DNA from: Lysobacter antibioticus HS124
Lineage (GTDB): Bacteria; Pseudomonadota; Gammaproteobacteria; Xanthomonadales; Xanthomonadaceae
Reading direction: 5' to 3'
DNA: 64,000 bases
Assembly: GCF_000336385.2 (NCBI RefSeq)
Contig: NZ_HG424536.1
Coordinates: forward strand, 1-64,000
The position numbers and the translations under genes were made by a program. A model generated the notes under the pieces. It saw only the letters and a program-made list of their open reading frames with translations. It ran no database searches and had not been told where the DNA came from. Positions 1 through 9,868 of this stretch are shown piece by piece. Positions within the stretch are counted from its first letter, which is position 1. The number at the start of each line of letters is the position of its first letter.

Positions 1-49
1 CCAGCGCCGCTGAAGCCGCGGCGCCCGCCTTGCGGCGGCGCGCAAGCGC

Positions 50-694
50 TCAGGTGGTGCCGTGGTGCTTGCCCTGCCAGGGTTTGTACCAGTCGCGGAT
101 GCGGCGCATGTCGGCTTCCATGTCGTCGCCGAGATGGAACTCCTGGCCGATCCCGATGACTTTGTCCGGGTAATGGAAATAGGCCGGAATCACCGGCACG
201 TCGGCGGCCTTGGCGATCTTCCAGAAACCGGCCTTCCAGCGCTCGACCACTTTGCGCGTGCCTTCCGGGGCGATTCCGAGCCAGAACTTCTCGGCGCCGC
301 GGATCATCGCGGTGGCCTGGTCGATCACGCCGTGCGCGGCGCTGCGGTCGATCGGGATCACCCCCAGCCGGCGCAGCAGCCAGCCCAGCCCCGGCACCCG
401 GAACAACGACTCCTTGGCGATGATCTTCACGTCCAGGCCGAGCGCGGCCTTGGCGGCGAAGCCCCACACGCCGTCCCAGTTGGACGAGTGCGGGGCGCCG
501 ATCAGCACCGCGCGCGGCACGTCGGGAAACTGGCCGACCATGCGCCAGCCGCCCAGGCGCAGGATGCTGCGGCCGATCCAACGGGTCAGACGGTTGGGCG
601 GAACCCGCGGCGCGTTCGGCGGCAGCGGCAGGACGACGTCGTCCGTGGCGGTTCGGTCGGCAGGCATGCGCGCGCGGCTCTCCTTCAATCCCAA
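50..694 (-). CDS. PlsC-like lysophospholipid acyltransferase family protein
   Basis: This 214-residue protein belongs to the 1-acyl-glycerol-3-phosphate acyltransferase superfamily, which moves acyl chains onto lysophospholipids or other hydroxyl acceptors at the inner membrane. The HX4D catalytic motif is visible as HSSNWD (His69, Asp74), and the acceptor-phosphate motif as PEGTR (Glu144 to Arg147). There is no clear transmembrane helix beyond a hydrophobic stretch near residues 80-110, so it may be peripherally bound. Its first bases overlap the end of arfB by 10 nt, so the two are probably co-transcribed. The true acyl acceptor cannot be told from sequence; the short length argues against being the main PlsC of the cell. 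Confidence 0.85.
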   Translation of the reverse strand: MGLKESRARMPADRTATDDVVLPLPPNAPRVPPNRLTRWIGRSILRLGGWRMVGQFPDVPRAVLIGAPHSSNWDGVWGFAAKAALGLDVKIIAKESLFRVPGLGWLLRRLGVIPIDRSAAHGVIDQATAMIRGAEKFWLGIAPEGTRKVVERWKAGFWKIAKAADVPVIPAYFHYPDKVIGIGQEFHLGDDMEADMRRIRDWYKPWQGKHHGTT

Positions 695-1098
695 CTGCGT
701 TGCGAACGCTCGCGCTTGGTCGCGCTGCGTTCGCGCTTGGCCCCGAGCCGGCGCTCCTTGGCGGCGCGGCTGGGCTTGGTGGCGATGCGCGGCTTGGGCG
801 CGCGCAAGCCGCTGTCGACGAACGCCGCCAGACGCTCGCGCGCGTCCTCGCGGTTGCGTTCCTGGGTGCGGAAACGCTGCGCGCTGATCACCAGCACGCC
901 CTCGCCGGTCATGCGCCGGTCGCGCTTGGCCAACAGCCGCGCGCGCACCGCCTCGGGCAGGGTCGGTGACTGCGCGACATCGAAGCGCAGCTCCACCGCC
1001 GTGGCGACCTTGTTGACGTTTTGCCCGCCGGGGCCGGTCGAGCGCACGAAGCGTTCGACCAGCTCCTGTTCGGGGATGGTGATGGACTGGGCCGTCAT
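685..1098 (-). CDS. arfB: Alternative ribosome-rescue factor ArfB (peptidyl-tRNA hydrolase)
   Basis: ArfB hydrolyses peptidyl-tRNA on ribosomes stalled at mRNA ends without a stop codon. The 137-residue product has the release-factor domain-3 loop GPGGQNVNK (GGQ at 24-26) near its N-terminus. It ends in a long Lys/Arg-rich tail (KERRLGAKRERSATKRER) that in the family plugs the empty mRNA channel. Size and layout fit ArfB (YaeJ) rather than RF1/RF2, which have a large N-terminal decoding part. The ATG at 1098 follows GGAGGAA at good spacing, which decides the start within a longer open frame. It is divergent from the small exported protein on its other side. Confidence 0.95.
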   Translation of the reverse strand: MTAQSITIPEQELVERFVRSTGPGGQNVNKVATAVELRFDVAQSPTLPEAVRARLLAKRDRRMTGEGVLVISAQRFRTQERNREDARERLAAFVDSGLRAPKPRIATKPSRAAKERRLGAKRERSATKRERSQRSWD

Positions 1099-1160
1099 GC
1101 GTTCCTCCGCGGGCGATTGTAGACCGGCGCGCGACCGCGCCGATGACGTCGCCTTGGCGT

Positions 1161-1172
1161 TACCGGCCGGTA
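1161..1172. promoter_or_regulatory. 12-bp perfect palindrome between divergent genes
   Basis: TACCGGCCGGTA is a perfect palindrome lying about midway between the divergent arfB and the downstream exported-protein gene. Position suggests an operator, but in GC-rich DNA such a short palindrome may be chance. Confidence 0.25.
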
Positions 1173-1254
1173 CCGCAGCGACTGCGACCGCTGTCGTTGA
1201 CGGGGCCGGAACGGAGGGGGACCATGCCCGAACCGGTCGATGGAGGACATCCGC

Positions 1255-1866
1255 ATGAAGCGCCCCCTGCTGTTTTCGCTGCTCGCGCCGGCCCTGGCCT
1301 GCGCGCTCGCCGCCCCGGCCTGGGCCCAGTACGACCCGGCCAACGTCGACGCGATGGCCTCGCCGCGCGCCCAGCAGCAGATGCGCCAGTCGGCCCAGGC
1401 GGTGGCCGAAACCATGGTCGGACGCCGCGCCAACGCCACCGACCAGCGCGTCCTGGACCAGTACATGAGCCAGCAGAATGCACTGGCGCGGCAGCTGCAG
1501 AGCGCCGCCCATGCCGCCGGCGGCGCCCTGCCCGCCGGCTACGGCACCGCGCCCGCGTACCTCGAGGCGGGCGACGAAGGCTATGCCAGCCTGCCCCACG
1601 ACAGCCGCGACGGCGAGCTCAGCCCGTCCGAGCTGCAGGCCCTGACCCGGCTGGCGCAAACCCCGGAAGGCCGGCGGGTGATGCAGCAGCTGAGCCAGCA
1701 GGGCTACGACGTCGGCAACCGCGGCGCGGCCTACGGCTACGGCAGCGGGCCGGCGCAGAAGCCGGGCCGGGTGCTCGGCCAGGCCTTCCTGCTCGACCTG
1801 CTCAACGCCGCGCACAACTCCGCGCTGCGGCCGAAGGTCATCTACAAGGACGGTTCGCGGCCCTGA
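1255..1866 (+). CDS. Exported protein of unknown function
   Basis: The 203-residue product starts with a clear Sec signal peptide (MKRPLLFSLLAPALACALAAPAWA, cleavage expected after residue 24). The mature part is Gln/Ala-rich and helical, with a central segment that reads SPSELQALTRLAQTPEGRRV and a Gly/Tyr-rich stretch near residues 155-170. I do not recognise the family. The start used is the ATG preceded by GGAGG; an in-frame ATG 15 bases upstream has no better ribosome site. A second exported protein follows 123 bp downstream on the same strand, so they may share a transcript. Confidence 0.7.
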   Translation: MKRPLLFSLLAPALACALAAPAWAQYDPANVDAMASPRAQQQMRQSAQAVAETMVGRRANATDQRVLDQYMSQQNALARQLQSAAHAAGGALPAGYGTAPAYLEAGDEGYASLPHDSRDGELSPSELQALTRLAQTPEGRRVMQQLSQQGYDVGNRGAAYGYGSGPAQKPGRVLGQAFLLDLLNAAHNSALRPKVIYKDGSRP

Positions 1867-1989
1867 TTCCGCCGCGGGGCCGGCAGCGGCCAGCCGCCTG
1901 CACGCCTGCGGCGCCGACCCCTCGTCGCACGCATTGACGCCGCCGTGCGCGGCGCCGACCATGCCGGCTTCTTTCATGGAGGAAGCCCG

Positions 1990-2601
1990 ATGCGTCTGTC
2001 CCGCCCCCTGCTCGCCGCGGCCCTGTCCGCCGCGTTCTGTCTTGCCCCGGCCCAGGCCGCGCGCCCGACCGACGCCCAGATCGACCAGCTGATGGAGTCG
2101 ATGAACTACGAGCGCATGAGGCGCGAGATCGTGCAGCAGATGCGCGGTTCGGCTGAAATGATGGCCCAGGCCGCCGCCGGCGATCAGCTCACTCCCGAAC
2201 AGCGCGCCAACCTCGCCAAGGCGATGGAAAAGCAGATGGCGTCGGTGGAGAAACTGCTGGAGTGGAAGCAGGTCGCGCCGATCTACCGCAAGGTGTACGG
2301 CGACGTGTTCGAAGCCGCCGAAGTGCAGGCGATGATCGATTTCTACCGCACCCCGGCCGGCAAGAGCATCCTGGAAAAGATGCCGCTGGCGATGGGCCGC
2401 ACCATGCAGGAAATGCAGCCGCTGATGAAGCGCCTGTTCGAAGACATGCAACGCGATCTGCAGCGCGACATGCAGGCGTTGATGCTCGAGTCCGGCGATC
2501 ACGCCGGCCACGATCACGGCCACGAGCCGGTCCCGGCGCCGTATGCCCCGCCGGCGCCCCCTGCGCCTCCGGCCCCGCCGAAACCGTCCAAGGGCGACTG
2601 A
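1990..2601 (+). CDS. DUF2059 exported protein with His/Pro-rich tail
   Basis: A 203-residue periplasmic protein with a signal peptide (about 1-22) and a DUF2059 core at about 60-150, recognisable from the segment IYRKVYGDVFEAAEVQAMI followed by DFYRTPAGKSILEKMP. The function of DUF2059 is unknown. The C-terminal 35 residues are unusual: a HAGHDHGHE cluster followed by PAPPAPPAPPKP repeats, which could bind metal or act as a spacer. The ATG at 1990 follows GGAGGA, deciding the start over an in-frame ATG 45 bases upstream. The gene converges on truC with only 16 bp between the stops. Confidence 0.8.
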   Translation: MRLSRPLLAAALSAAFCLAPAQAARPTDAQIDQLMESMNYERMRREIVQQMRGSAEMMAQAAAGDQLTPEQRANLAKAMEKQMASVEKLLEWKQVAPIYRKVYGDVFEAAEVQAMIDFYRTPAGKSILEKMPLAMGRTMQEMQPLMKRLFEDMQRDLQRDMQALMLESGDHAGHDHGHEPVPAPYAPPAPPAPPAPPKPSKGD

Positions 2602-2617
2602 GCCCGCGCCGCCTCGC

Positions 2618-3358
2618 TCAGCCCGACGGCGGCGCGTCCAGGCCGAACAACGCCAGCGCCTTGGCGAACTCGGCGTCGACCCGCGCCGACGCCTCGATCC
2701 GGCGCCCGTCCGCCGGATGAGCGAACGCCAGGCGCTGCGCGTGCAGCAGCATGCGATGGATGCCGAGCATGCGGAACTGGCGGTTGTGGCGGCCATCGCC
2801 GTGGCTGGTGTCGCCGATCAGGTGATGCGAGAGGTGCTTGAGGTGGCGGCGGATCTGGCGGAAGCGCCCGGTCAGCGGCTGCGCCCGCAACAGCGCGTAG
2901 CGCGAGGTGGGGAATCCGGCCGAAGGCAGGTCCAGCTCGGCCCGTGCCAGCACCCGGAACCGCGTCTGCGCCGGCTTCTTGAGCGGCTTGCCGGGGCCGC
3001 CGTCGAGGTCGTGATCGACCTCGAACGCGTCCTCGCCCGGCCAGCCGCGGCACACGGCCAGATAGTCCTTTTCCACCTCGCGCGACATCAGCACCTTGCC
3101 CAGGGCCGAAGCCGTCTCGCGCTCGAACGCCAGCAACAGGCAGCCGCTGGTGGCCCGGTCGAGGCGGTGGACCAGGAAGATCGGCCGGCCGAACTGCTCG
3201 CGCAGGCGGTCGGCGACGAAGTCGGTCTCGCCGCGCGCCAGCGCGCTGTCGTGAACCATCAGCCCCGCCGGCTTGTCGATGACTGCCAGGACCTCGTCGG
3301 CGTACAGCACCGGTAGTGCGCTGTCGGCGGCGGCAGGGTTCGGAATTGCATCGTTCAT
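2618..3358 (-). CDS. truC: tRNA pseudouridine(65) synthase TruC family
   Basis: RluA-superfamily pseudouridine synthase, 246 residues. The catalytic motif HRLDRATSG places the nucleophilic aspartate at Asp67; LTGRFRQIRRHLKHLSHHLIGD matches the conserved C-terminal substrate-binding segment. Close resemblance in length and order to Escherichia coli TruC, including the LYADEVLAVIDKPAGLMVH start, points to isomerisation of U65 in tRNA-Asp. There is no S4 domain, which fits TruC and not RluC/RluD. A further in-frame ATG lies 12 bases upstream. The gene is divergent from the M16 peptidase. Confidence 0.88.
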   Translation of the reverse strand: MNDAIPNPAAADSALPVLYADEVLAVIDKPAGLMVHDSALARGETDFVADRLREQFGRPIFLVHRLDRATSGCLLLAFERETASALGKVLMSREVEKDYLAVCRGWPGEDAFEVDHDLDGGPGKPLKKPAQTRFRVLARAELDLPSAGFPTSRYALLRAQPLTGRFRQIRRHLKHLSHHLIGDTSHGDGRHNRQFRMLGIHRMLLHAQRLAFAHPADGRRIEASARVDAEFAKALALFGLDAPPSG

Positions 3359-3449
3359 GCGGCCGGGCATCGCCTCGAAAGTGTCCGGCGGCTATTTTCG
3401 TCTATTGCGTCCGGCGCTCCCAGCCCGGCGCCGTTCACAGGAAGCTTTC

Positions 3450-6299
3450 ATGACGCCGTTTCTGCCTTCGCCCCGCCCCGCCCTGCTCGCCGCCGCACTG
3501 GCCCTGGCCTGCGCCTTCGGTCCTGCCGCAGCCGCGCCGGCGCCGTTGCCGGCGGGCGTGCAGGCCGGCCCCTGCGTCGAGGGCATCTGCGAATACCGGC
3601 TCGGCAACGGCCTGCGCGTGCTGCTGTTCCCCGACGCGAGCCGGCCGACGGTGACCGTGAACCTGATCTACCGGGTCGGCTCCAAGCAGGAGAACTACGG
3701 CGAAACCGGCATGGCGCACCTGCTGGAGCATCTGCTGTTCAAAGGCACGCCGACGCATCGCGACATTCCCGGCGAGATGAAGAAGCGCGGCATCGGCTTC
3801 AACGCCGAGACCTCGCTGGAGCGCACCAACTACTACGCCAGTTTCCCCGCCAACGATGCCACCCTGGACTGGCTGCTCGGCCTGGAAGCCGACCGCATGG
3901 TCCACTCCGACATCGCCCGCAAGGACCTCGACAGCGAGATGACGGTGGTCCGCAACGAAATGGAGAACGGCGAGAACAGCCCGGCCGCGGCGCTGGTCGA
4001 ACGGGTGCGATCGACCGCCTACCTGTGGCACCGCTACGGCAACAGCACCATCGGCGCGCGCAGCGACGTCGAAGGCGTGCCGATCGAACGCCTGCAGGCC
4101 TATTACCGCGCCTGGTACCGGCCCGACAACGCGACCCTGGTGCTGGCCGGCCGCTTCGACCCCGCCGCGACCTTGGGCTCGATCGCGCGCCGCTTCGGCC
4201 CGATCGCGCGTCCGGCCGAACCGATGCGGTCGTTCTACACGGTCGAGCCGGCGCAGGACGGCGAACGCGAAGTCACCGTGCGCCGGGTCGGCGACATCCG
4301 CCTGCTGATGGCCGCCTACCACATCCCGGCCGCGACCCACGCCGACGCGGCCGCGCTGGCCGTACTCGAAGACGTGCTCGGCCACGTGCCGGGCGGGCGC
4401 CTGCACAAGGCCCTGGTCGAAACCGGCCTGGCGGCCAGCGCCGGCGGCGGCGCCGAACAGATGCGCGACCCGGGCTTGTTCAGCGCGATCGCGGCCTTGC
4501 CCAAGGACGGCGACGAGGCCAAGGCCCGGCAAGCCCTGCTCGACCAGCTCGAACAGATCGCACGCCAGCCGGTCACCGCGGCCGAAGTCGAAGCCGCGCA
4601 GCAACGGCTGCGCAACGGCTTCGAACTGGCCTACACCAACGTGTCCTCGGTCGCGATGGGCCTGTCCGACGCGGTCGCCAGCGGCGACTGGCGGCTGTAC
4701 TTCCATCAGCGCGATGCGCTGGACAAGGTCACCGCGCAGGACGTCAACCGGGTCGCGCGCGACTATCTGACCGCCAACAACCGCACCTTCGGCCGCTTCG
4801 TGCCCAGCCAGACCGCGCAGCGCGCGGCGATCCCCGCCGCCCCGGATGCTGCCGTCCTGCTCAAGGACTACGTCGGCAAGGCCGCGGTCGCGGCCGGCGA
4901 GCATTTCGATCCGACTCCGGCCAACATCCAGGCGCGCACCGAAACCGTGGTCATCGACACCGGCGGCGGGCGCTCGCTCAAGCTCGCCCTGCTGCCGAAA
5001 AAGACCCGCGGCGGCACGGTCAGCGTCACCGCCTCGTTCAATTTCGGCAACGTCGACGCGCTCAAAGGCCGCGAAGTCGCCGGCAGCGTCGCCGGCGCGC
5101 TGATGATGCGCGGCGCGCAAGGCCTGAGCCGCGAGCAGATCGACCAGCGCTTCGATGCGCTCAAGACTGCCGCGCGCGTCGGCGGCAGCCTGCAGTCGGC
5201 GCGCATCGACCTGACCACCCGCCGCGAACAACTCGCCGACGCGCTGTCCCTGGCGGCGCAGGTGCTGCGCACGCCGACCTATCCCGATGCCGAATTCGAG
5301 CAGTACCGGCTGCAGGCGATCACCGGCATGGAAGCCTCGCGCCAGGAGCCCGGCAGCATCGCCGGCCTGGCCCTGGCCAAGCACTTCGACCCGTGGCCGG
5401 CCGGGCATCCGTTGCGCGCGCTGAGCCTGGACGAATCGCTGGCCGCGCTCAAAGCGCTCAAGCTCGCCGACGTGCGCGCCTTCCACCGCGACTTCTACGG
5501 CACGGCCGAAGGCCAGATCAGCGTGGTCGGCGATTTCGACCCGGTCGCGCTCAAGCGCCAGTTGCAAAGCCTGTTCGCCGATTGGCGCGCGCCGCAGGCG
5601 TTCGCGCCGATCGCCACAAGTTACACCGCGGTCGCCGCCGAACAGCGCCGCTTCGAAACCCCGGACAAGCCCAACGGCGTGTTGCTGGCGCGCGCCAACC
5701 TCTCGCTGAAGGACACCGATCCCGACTACCCGGCCCTGGTCGCAGCCAACTACATCCTCGGCGGCGGCACGATCAAGTCGCGCCTGGGCGACCGCATCCG
5801 CCAGCGCGACGGCCTCAGTTACGGAGTCGGCAGCGACATCGACGCCGACGCCAGCCGCGACGGCCGCGACGACGCCGGCAACTGGTCGGTGGAGGCGATC
5901 GCCGCGCCGGAGAACCTGGACAAGGTCGAACGCGCCATGCGCGAGGAAATCGACCGCCTGCTGCGCGACGGCGTGCAGGCCGACGAATTGCGCGATGCGG
6001 TGTCCGGCCTGCTGACCCAGCGCGAACAGGCGCGCGCCTCCGACGCCGCCATCGCCGCGGGGCTGGCCGGCAATCTGTTCTACGGCCGTACCATGCAGTT
6101 CTCCGCCGACTTCGACGCCGCGCTCAAGGCGCTGACCGTCGATCAGGTCAACGCCGCGATCCGCAAGCACCTCAAGCCGGACCAGCTCAGCGTCTACCTG
6201 GCCGGCGATTTCGCCGCCGCGGCCAAAGGCGGCTCGCCGGCGAAGGCTCCGGCCACGGGGGCGGCATCCGCGGCCGGCGATGCCGGCGCGGGCCAGTAA
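3450..6299 (+). CDS. Periplasmic M16-family zinc peptidase, two-domain
   Basis: A 949-residue protein with a signal peptide (about 1-30) and two M16 (pitrilysin/insulinase-like) repeats. The N-terminal repeat carries the inverted zinc motif HLLEH (His90, Glu93, His94) plus a downstream acidic helix (VVRNEMENGEN) expected to give the third ligand. The C-terminal repeat (about 480-920) lacks HXXEH, as usual for this family, and ends in an Ala/Gly-rich tail. It should degrade peptides in the periplasm. The ATG at 3450 begins the signal peptide; the longer open frame upstream overlaps divergent truC and is not used. A second, separate M16 gene lies at 26.2-29.1 kb. Confidence 0.92.
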   Translation: MTPFLPSPRPALLAAALALACAFGPAAAAPAPLPAGVQAGPCVEGICEYRLGNGLRVLLFPDASRPTVTVNLIYRVGSKQENYGETGMAHLLEHLLFKGTPTHRDIPGEMKKRGIGFNAETSLERTNYYASFPANDATLDWLLGLEADRMVHSDIARKDLDSEMTVVRNEMENGENSPAAALVERVRSTAYLWHRYGNSTIGARSDVEGVPIERLQAYYRAWYRPDNATLVLAGRFDPAATLGSIARRFGPIARPAEPMRSFYTVEPAQDGEREVTVRRVGDIRLLMAAYHIPAATHADAAALAVLEDVLGHVPGGRLHKALVETGLAASAGGGAEQMRDPGLFSAIAALPKDGDEAKARQALLDQLEQIARQPVTAAEVEAAQQRLRNGFELAYTNVSSVAMGLSDAVASGDWRLYFHQRDALDKVTAQDVNRVARDYLTANNRTFGRFVPSQTAQRAAIPAAPDAAVLLKDYVGKAAVAAGEHFDPTPANIQARTETVVIDTGGGRSLKLALLPKKTRGGTVSVTASFNFGNVDALKGREVAGSVAGALMMRGAQGLSREQIDQRFDALKTAARVGGSLQSARIDLTTRREQLADALSLAAQVLRTPTYPDAEFEQYRLQAITGMEASRQEPGSIAGLALAKHFDPWPAGHPLRALSLDESLAALKALKLADVRAFHRDFYGTAEGQISVVGDFDPVALKRQLQSLFADWRAPQAFAPIATSYTAVAAEQRRFETPDKPNGVLLARANLSLKDTDPDYPALVAANYILGGGTIKSRLGDRIRQRDGLSYGVGSDIDADASRDGRDDAGNWSVEAIAAPENLDKVERAMREEIDRLLRDGVQADELRDAVSGLLTQREQARASDAAIAAGLAGNLFYGRTMQFSADFDAALKALTVDQVNAAIRKHLKPDQLSVYLAGDFAAAAKGGSPAKAPATGAASAAGDAGAGQ

Positions 6300-6499
6300 G
6301 CGCGGCCGGACGCCGACAGGCCGTGCCGGGTGGCCGGCGGATGCGCGCTCGGCTACGGACGCTCGCGCCGCGGCCGGCGAGCTCGCAGTCGCGGCTCGCG
6401 CCGCTCCTACCCCGCGCGCATCGTCGTCCGCACCCGCTCTATAGCTTCCCTTTGAAAAGGAAGCGGAGGGATTCAGGTTGCCGTTGCTGCTGCCGCGCC
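6300..6499. repeat. Intergenic region with a REP-like half-site and a repeated intergenic element
   Basis: Between the convergent M16 and ubiB genes. A single REP-like unit (GTCGCGGCTCGCGCCGCTCC) lies at 6388-6410, the same family as the paired units at 58.9 and 61.6 kb. An imperfect hairpin with GCTTCC/GGAAGC arms at 6444-6464 is followed by AGGGATT and a TTGC-rich run. The same AGGGATT-TGC pattern appears in inverted orientation at about 9980-10055. No gene is supported here. Confidence 0.5.
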
Positions 6500-8170
6500 C
6501 TACCCGCCGCGCGGCCGCCGCGGCCATGCCGCCAGCAGGGCCCACAGGCCGCCCAGTCCGGCGATCCAGGACGAGGCCGGGATCGACCAGAACCTCGGCC
6601 CGCCGGACTCCATGCCGTACAGCACCGCCGCCACGATTAGCAGGCCGGTGCCGAGAATCGCCGACACCGTGCGCCGCACCGCATCCTGGATGCTGCGGTT
6701 GAGATCGATGATGTCCTGCGAGCGCATCTTCAGCTCGTGCTCGCCCGAGACCTGCTGGTTCAACCAGGTGTGCAGCAGCCGCGGCATTTCCGGCGCGCGC
6801 GTGACCAGCTCCGGCAGGCGCTTGCGGAACTCGCCGGCCAACCGCTGCGGGCTGTAGCGCTCCAGCAGGATGCGCTGCAGCACCGGCCGCGCCACCGCCC
6901 AGATGTCGAGCTTGGGATCGAGCAGGCGGCCGACGCCTTCGATGTTGAGCAGGGTCTTCTGCAGCAGGATCAGCTGCGGCTGCAGGGTCAGTTCGTAGCG
7001 CTGCGCGGTGCGGAACAGCTTGACCAGCACCTCGGCCAGCGAGATCTCGCTCAGCGGCCGGGTGAAGTACGGCTCGCACACCGCGCGCGTGGCGGCCTCG
7101 AGCTCGTCGATGCGCATGTGCGCCGGAATCCAGCCGGCCTGCACATGCAGCTCGGCGATGCGGCGGTAGTCGCGGTTGAAGATCGCCATGAAGTTCTCGG
7201 CGAGGTAGTACTGATCCTCGTCCGACAACTGGCCCATGATGCCGAAGTCCAGGGCGATGAAGCGCGGATTGCTGCGCCGCGCGGGATCGCTGTCGACCCA
7301 GATGTTGCCGGCGTGGGCATCGGCGTGGAAGAAATTGTCGCGGAACACCTGGGTGTAGAACACCCGCACGCCCTTGGCGGCCAGCGCCCGGCGGTCGATG
7401 CCGGCGGCGTCCAGCGCGGCGATGTCGTCGGAGGGAATGCCGTAGACCCGCTCCAGGGTCAGCGCGCGCTCGCTGGTGTGCGACCAGATCACCTCCGGCA
7501 CGTACATGTCGTCGCTGTCGGCCCAGAACCGGCGCAGCACGCTGGCGTTGGCGCCTTCGCGCTGCAGGTCCAGCTCGGCCGCCAGCGTGCTCTCGATCTC
7601 GGCCACTACCGCGCGCGGGCGGATCTTGTCGGCCTTGGGATGGGCGCGCTCGACCAGCGCGGCCAGCGCCTTGAGCAGGGCGATGTCGCCCGCGATCTTG
7701 CCCTCGATGTCGGGGCGCAGCACCTTGACCACGACCTCGCGCCCGCCGTGCAGGCGCGCGGCGTGGACCTGGGCGATCGAGGCCGAGGCCAGCGGCTCGA
7801 TATCGAAGGAGTCGAAGGCCTCGTCGATGCGCCGCTCCAGCGCCGCCTCGACGATCCTGCGCGCGGTCTCGCCGTCGAACGGCGCGACCCGGTCCTGCAG
7901 CAGGGCCAGCTCGATCGCGATGTCCGGCGGCACCAGGTCGCGGCGGGTGGAGAGGATCTGGCCGAACTTGACGAAGATCGGCCCCAGTTCCTGCAACGCC
8001 AGGCGCAGGCGCGCGCCGCGCGACATCGCCGCGACCTCGGCCGAGGCGCGCGGCACGAACGGCCGCGCCAGCTTGAGCCAACGCTCGAACGGAGTGTCGT
8101 CGAGCAGCGCGTCCAGACGATAGCGCAGCAGCACGCGGCCGATGCGCCAGGCGCGGGCGGCCGACCTCAT
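6500..8170 (-). CDS. ubiB: Ubiquinone biosynthesis protein-kinase-like UbiB
   Basis: UbiB/COQ8 is an atypical kinase-like ATPase needed for ubiquinone synthesis. The 556-residue product shows the family signatures [16 protein letters not shown] (KxGQ region, about 70-85) and [10 protein letters not shown], with DAHAGNIWV and LDFGIMGQ for the catalytic and metal-binding loops. Two hydrophobic helices at the C-terminus (about 500-545) form the expected membrane anchor. It overlaps ubiJ by 4 nt (ATGA), so translation is coupled, as in other gammaproteobacteria where ubiE-ubiJ-ubiB form one unit; ubiE is not next to them here. Confidence 0.95.
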   Translation of the reverse strand: MRSAARAWRIGRVLLRYRLDALLDDTPFERWLKLARPFVPRASAEVAAMSRGARLRLALQELGPIFVKFGQILSTRRDLVPPDIAIELALLQDRVAPFDGETARRIVEAALERRIDEAFDSFDIEPLASASIAQVHAARLHGGREVVVKVLRPDIEGKIAGDIALLKALAALVERAHPKADKIRPRAVVAEIESTLAAELDLQREGANASVLRRFWADSDDMYVPEVIWSHTSERALTLERVYGIPSDDIAALDAAGIDRRALAAKGVRVFYTQVFRDNFFHADAHAGNIWVDSDPARRSNPRFIALDFGIMGQLSDEDQYYLAENFMAIFNRDYRRIAELHVQAGWIPAHMRIDELEAATRAVCEPYFTRPLSEISLAEVLVKLFRTAQRYELTLQPQLILLQKTLLNIEGVGRLLDPKLDIWAVARPVLQRILLERYSPQRLAGEFRKRLPELVTRAPEMPRLLHTWLNQQVSGEHELKMRSQDIIDLNRSIQDAVRRTVSAILGTGLLIVAAVLYGMESGGPRFWSIPASSWIAGLGGLWALLAAWPRRPRGG

Positions 8171-8826
8171 GCGCGCCGCCCGGCGCGGTCGCGCAAGCGC
8201 GCCACGCGCGCGGCCAGGCGCTCGACGTCGTCGCGCACCGCGTCGACGTCGTCGTGGAAGGCGTTGAGTTCGTCGCGCGGCACCACGTCGCGCGATTCCT
8301 CGGTCACGTACTCGGCGACGTTGCCGGCCAGCGCGCCGGCGGCGCCGCGAGCGTGGCGCAGGGCCGCGGCGATGGTGTCGGCGATCTGCACCCCGAGCAC
8401 TTCGCCGAAGGCCGCGGCGAAGGGTTGGCGCCAGTCCGGATCGAAACGCTCGGCCAGCCGCTGCAGGCGCCGGGCCAGATCGGCATCGCCTTCGATGCGC
8501 AGCTGCCCGACCGGCGCGGCGCGCTCGTTGCGCGCTGCGCCGAGCAGGTTCGGCAATTGCGACAGGATCGCGCCCAGGGTGCTGCGCACGGCCAGATCGG
8601 GCTCGTCGCTGCTGCGCACCGGGCCCACTTCGAGCTGGTCGCCGGCGACCAGGATCCGCATCGCCAGCGACGGCGAGGCCAGGTGCAGGGCGATGCTGCG
8701 TCCGTCGAGCGCGCGCAGCCCGTCGCGGGTGTCGGGGTCGAGCGCCAGGGCGCGGTTCAGCGCAGCTTCGAGGGCGCGTCCGGCCAAGGGCTTGAGCGCA
8801 TCCAGGGGCGAGGCGGAGTCGGTCAT
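8167..8826 (-). CDS. ubiJ: Ubiquinone biosynthesis accessory factor UbiJ (SCP2 domain)
   Basis: The 219-residue protein has an N-terminal SCP2 sterol-carrier-like domain (about 15-110). Its C-terminal amphipathic helices (about 150-215: [24 protein letters not shown]) are typical of UbiJ. In E. coli UbiJ binds polyprenylated intermediates and organises the soluble Ubi metabolon. The 4-nt overlap with ubiB supports the call. It lies 34 bp after oleD on the same strand, so transcription from the olefin genes could run into it. Confidence 0.9.
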   Translation of the reverse strand: MTDSASPLDALKPLAGRALEAALNRALALDPDTRDGLRALDGRSIALHLASPSLAMRILVAGDQLEVGPVRSSDEPDLAVRSTLGAILSQLPNLLGAARNERAAPVGQLRIEGDADLARRLQRLAERFDPDWRQPFAAAFGEVLGVQIADTIAAALRHARGAAGALAGNVAEYVTEESRDVVPRDELNAFHDDVDAVRDDVERLAARVARLRDRAGRRA

Positions 8827-8860
8827 GCGGCCATTCTAGCCGGCTCGCCGCAAGCGGCCG

Positions 8861-9868
8861 TCAGGGGCGGCCCGAAGCCGCCAGATGATGCGCACGCACC
8901 CGCTCCAGCCCCTCGTCGAAACCGACCCGGGGGACATAGCCGAAATCGCGCCGCGCCGGGCCCATGTCGTACCAGTGCACGGTCGACAGCTGTTCGGCCA
9001 GGAACCGGGTCATCGGCGGCTCGCCCTTGAGCGGCAACAGCGTCCACAGCCCTTCGCAGACCGCGCCGATGAGGTAGGCGGCGCGGAACGGCAGGGTCTT
9101 GTCGACCTGCGGCGCGCCGACCGCGCCGAGCAGGCCGTTGACCGTCTCGCGCACCGTGCGCGGGTCGCCGTTGCTGATGAAATAAGCCTTGCCGGCGCAG
9201 GCCGCGCCGGGGGCGAGGTGTTCGAAGGCGTCGAAATGCGCCTGCGCCGCATTGTCGATGTAGGTCGTGTCCATGCGGTTGTAGCCGCCGCCGACGAAGC
9301 GCAGGCGGCCCTGGCGCGCGCGTTCGACCAGGCGCGGCAGCAATTGATTGTCGCCCACGCCCCAGATCAGGCGTGGGCGCAACGCCACGGTCGCCAGGTC
9401 CGGACCATTCGCGGCCAGCACCGCTTTCTCGGCGACGGTCTTGGTGGTGGCGTAGGCGGCCTTGAAGCCTTCGCCGTAGGGCACGGTCTCGGCGGTGCCG
9501 CCTTCGACCGGGTGGGTCGCGCGGTGGGTCACGCTGGGCGTGGAGGTGTAGACCAGCCGGCCGATGCGGTGCGCGCGGCAGGCGTCGATCACGTTCTGGG
9601 TGCCGACCACGTTGGCCTGGTGGTAGCTCTGGTAGCTGCCCCAGGCACCGGCCTTGGCGGCATTGTGGAAGACCGCCTCGCAACCGCTGGCGGCGGCGAT
9701 CACCGCCTCGCGGTCGGCGAGGTCGCCCTGCACCTGGGTCACGCCGATCTCGTCCAGCGCCGGATAGCGGCCGCGGTTGAAGCTGACCACCTCGTGGCCG
9801 CGCGCGACCAAACCGCGACACAGGGCCTGGCCGAGAAAACCGCCGCCGCCGGTGACCAGGATCTTCAT
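8861..9868 (-). CDS. oleD: OleD, NAD(P)H-dependent 2-alkyl-3-ketoalkanoic acid reductase
   Basis: OleD reduces the beta-keto acid made by OleA to a beta-hydroxy acid in head-to-head olefin biosynthesis. The 335-residue extended short-chain dehydrogenase has the nucleotide-binding TGGGGFLG (6-13) and a YxxxK catalytic pair (Tyr139, Lys143: YATTK). It resembles 3-beta-hydroxysteroid dehydrogenases, the usual generic annotation. The ATG that starts [10 protein letters not shown] is preceded by GGAAG and is chosen over a much longer open frame lacking homology. A repeat-bearing gap of 328 bp separates it from oleC, so it may have its own promoter. Confidence 0.9.
   Translation of the reverse strand: MKILVTGGGGFLGQALCRGLVARGHEVVSFNRGRYPALDEIGVTQVQGDLADREAVIAAASGCEAVFHNAAKAGAWGSYQSYHQANVVGTQNVIDACRAHRIGRLVYTSTPSVTHRATHPVEGGTAETVPYGEGFKAAYATTKTVAEKAVLAANGPDLATVALRPRLIWGVGDNQLLPRLVERARQGRLRFVGGGYNRMDTTYIDNAAQAHFDAFEHLAPGAACAGKAYFISNGDPRTVRETVNGLLGAVGAPQVDKTLPFRAAYLIGAVCEGLWTLLPLKGEPPMTRFLAEQLSTVHWYDMGPARRDFGYVPRVGFDEGLERVRAHHLAASGRP

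Noticed and set aside
685-2796. Very long open frame on the minus strand covering arfB and the two exported-protein genes opposite.
   Set aside because: Only its last 137 codons (arfB) show a protein family; the rest is antisense to genes with signal peptides and ribosome sites, an effect of high GC content. The same holds for long frames antisense to the M16, AAA+, flotillin and metallophore genes.
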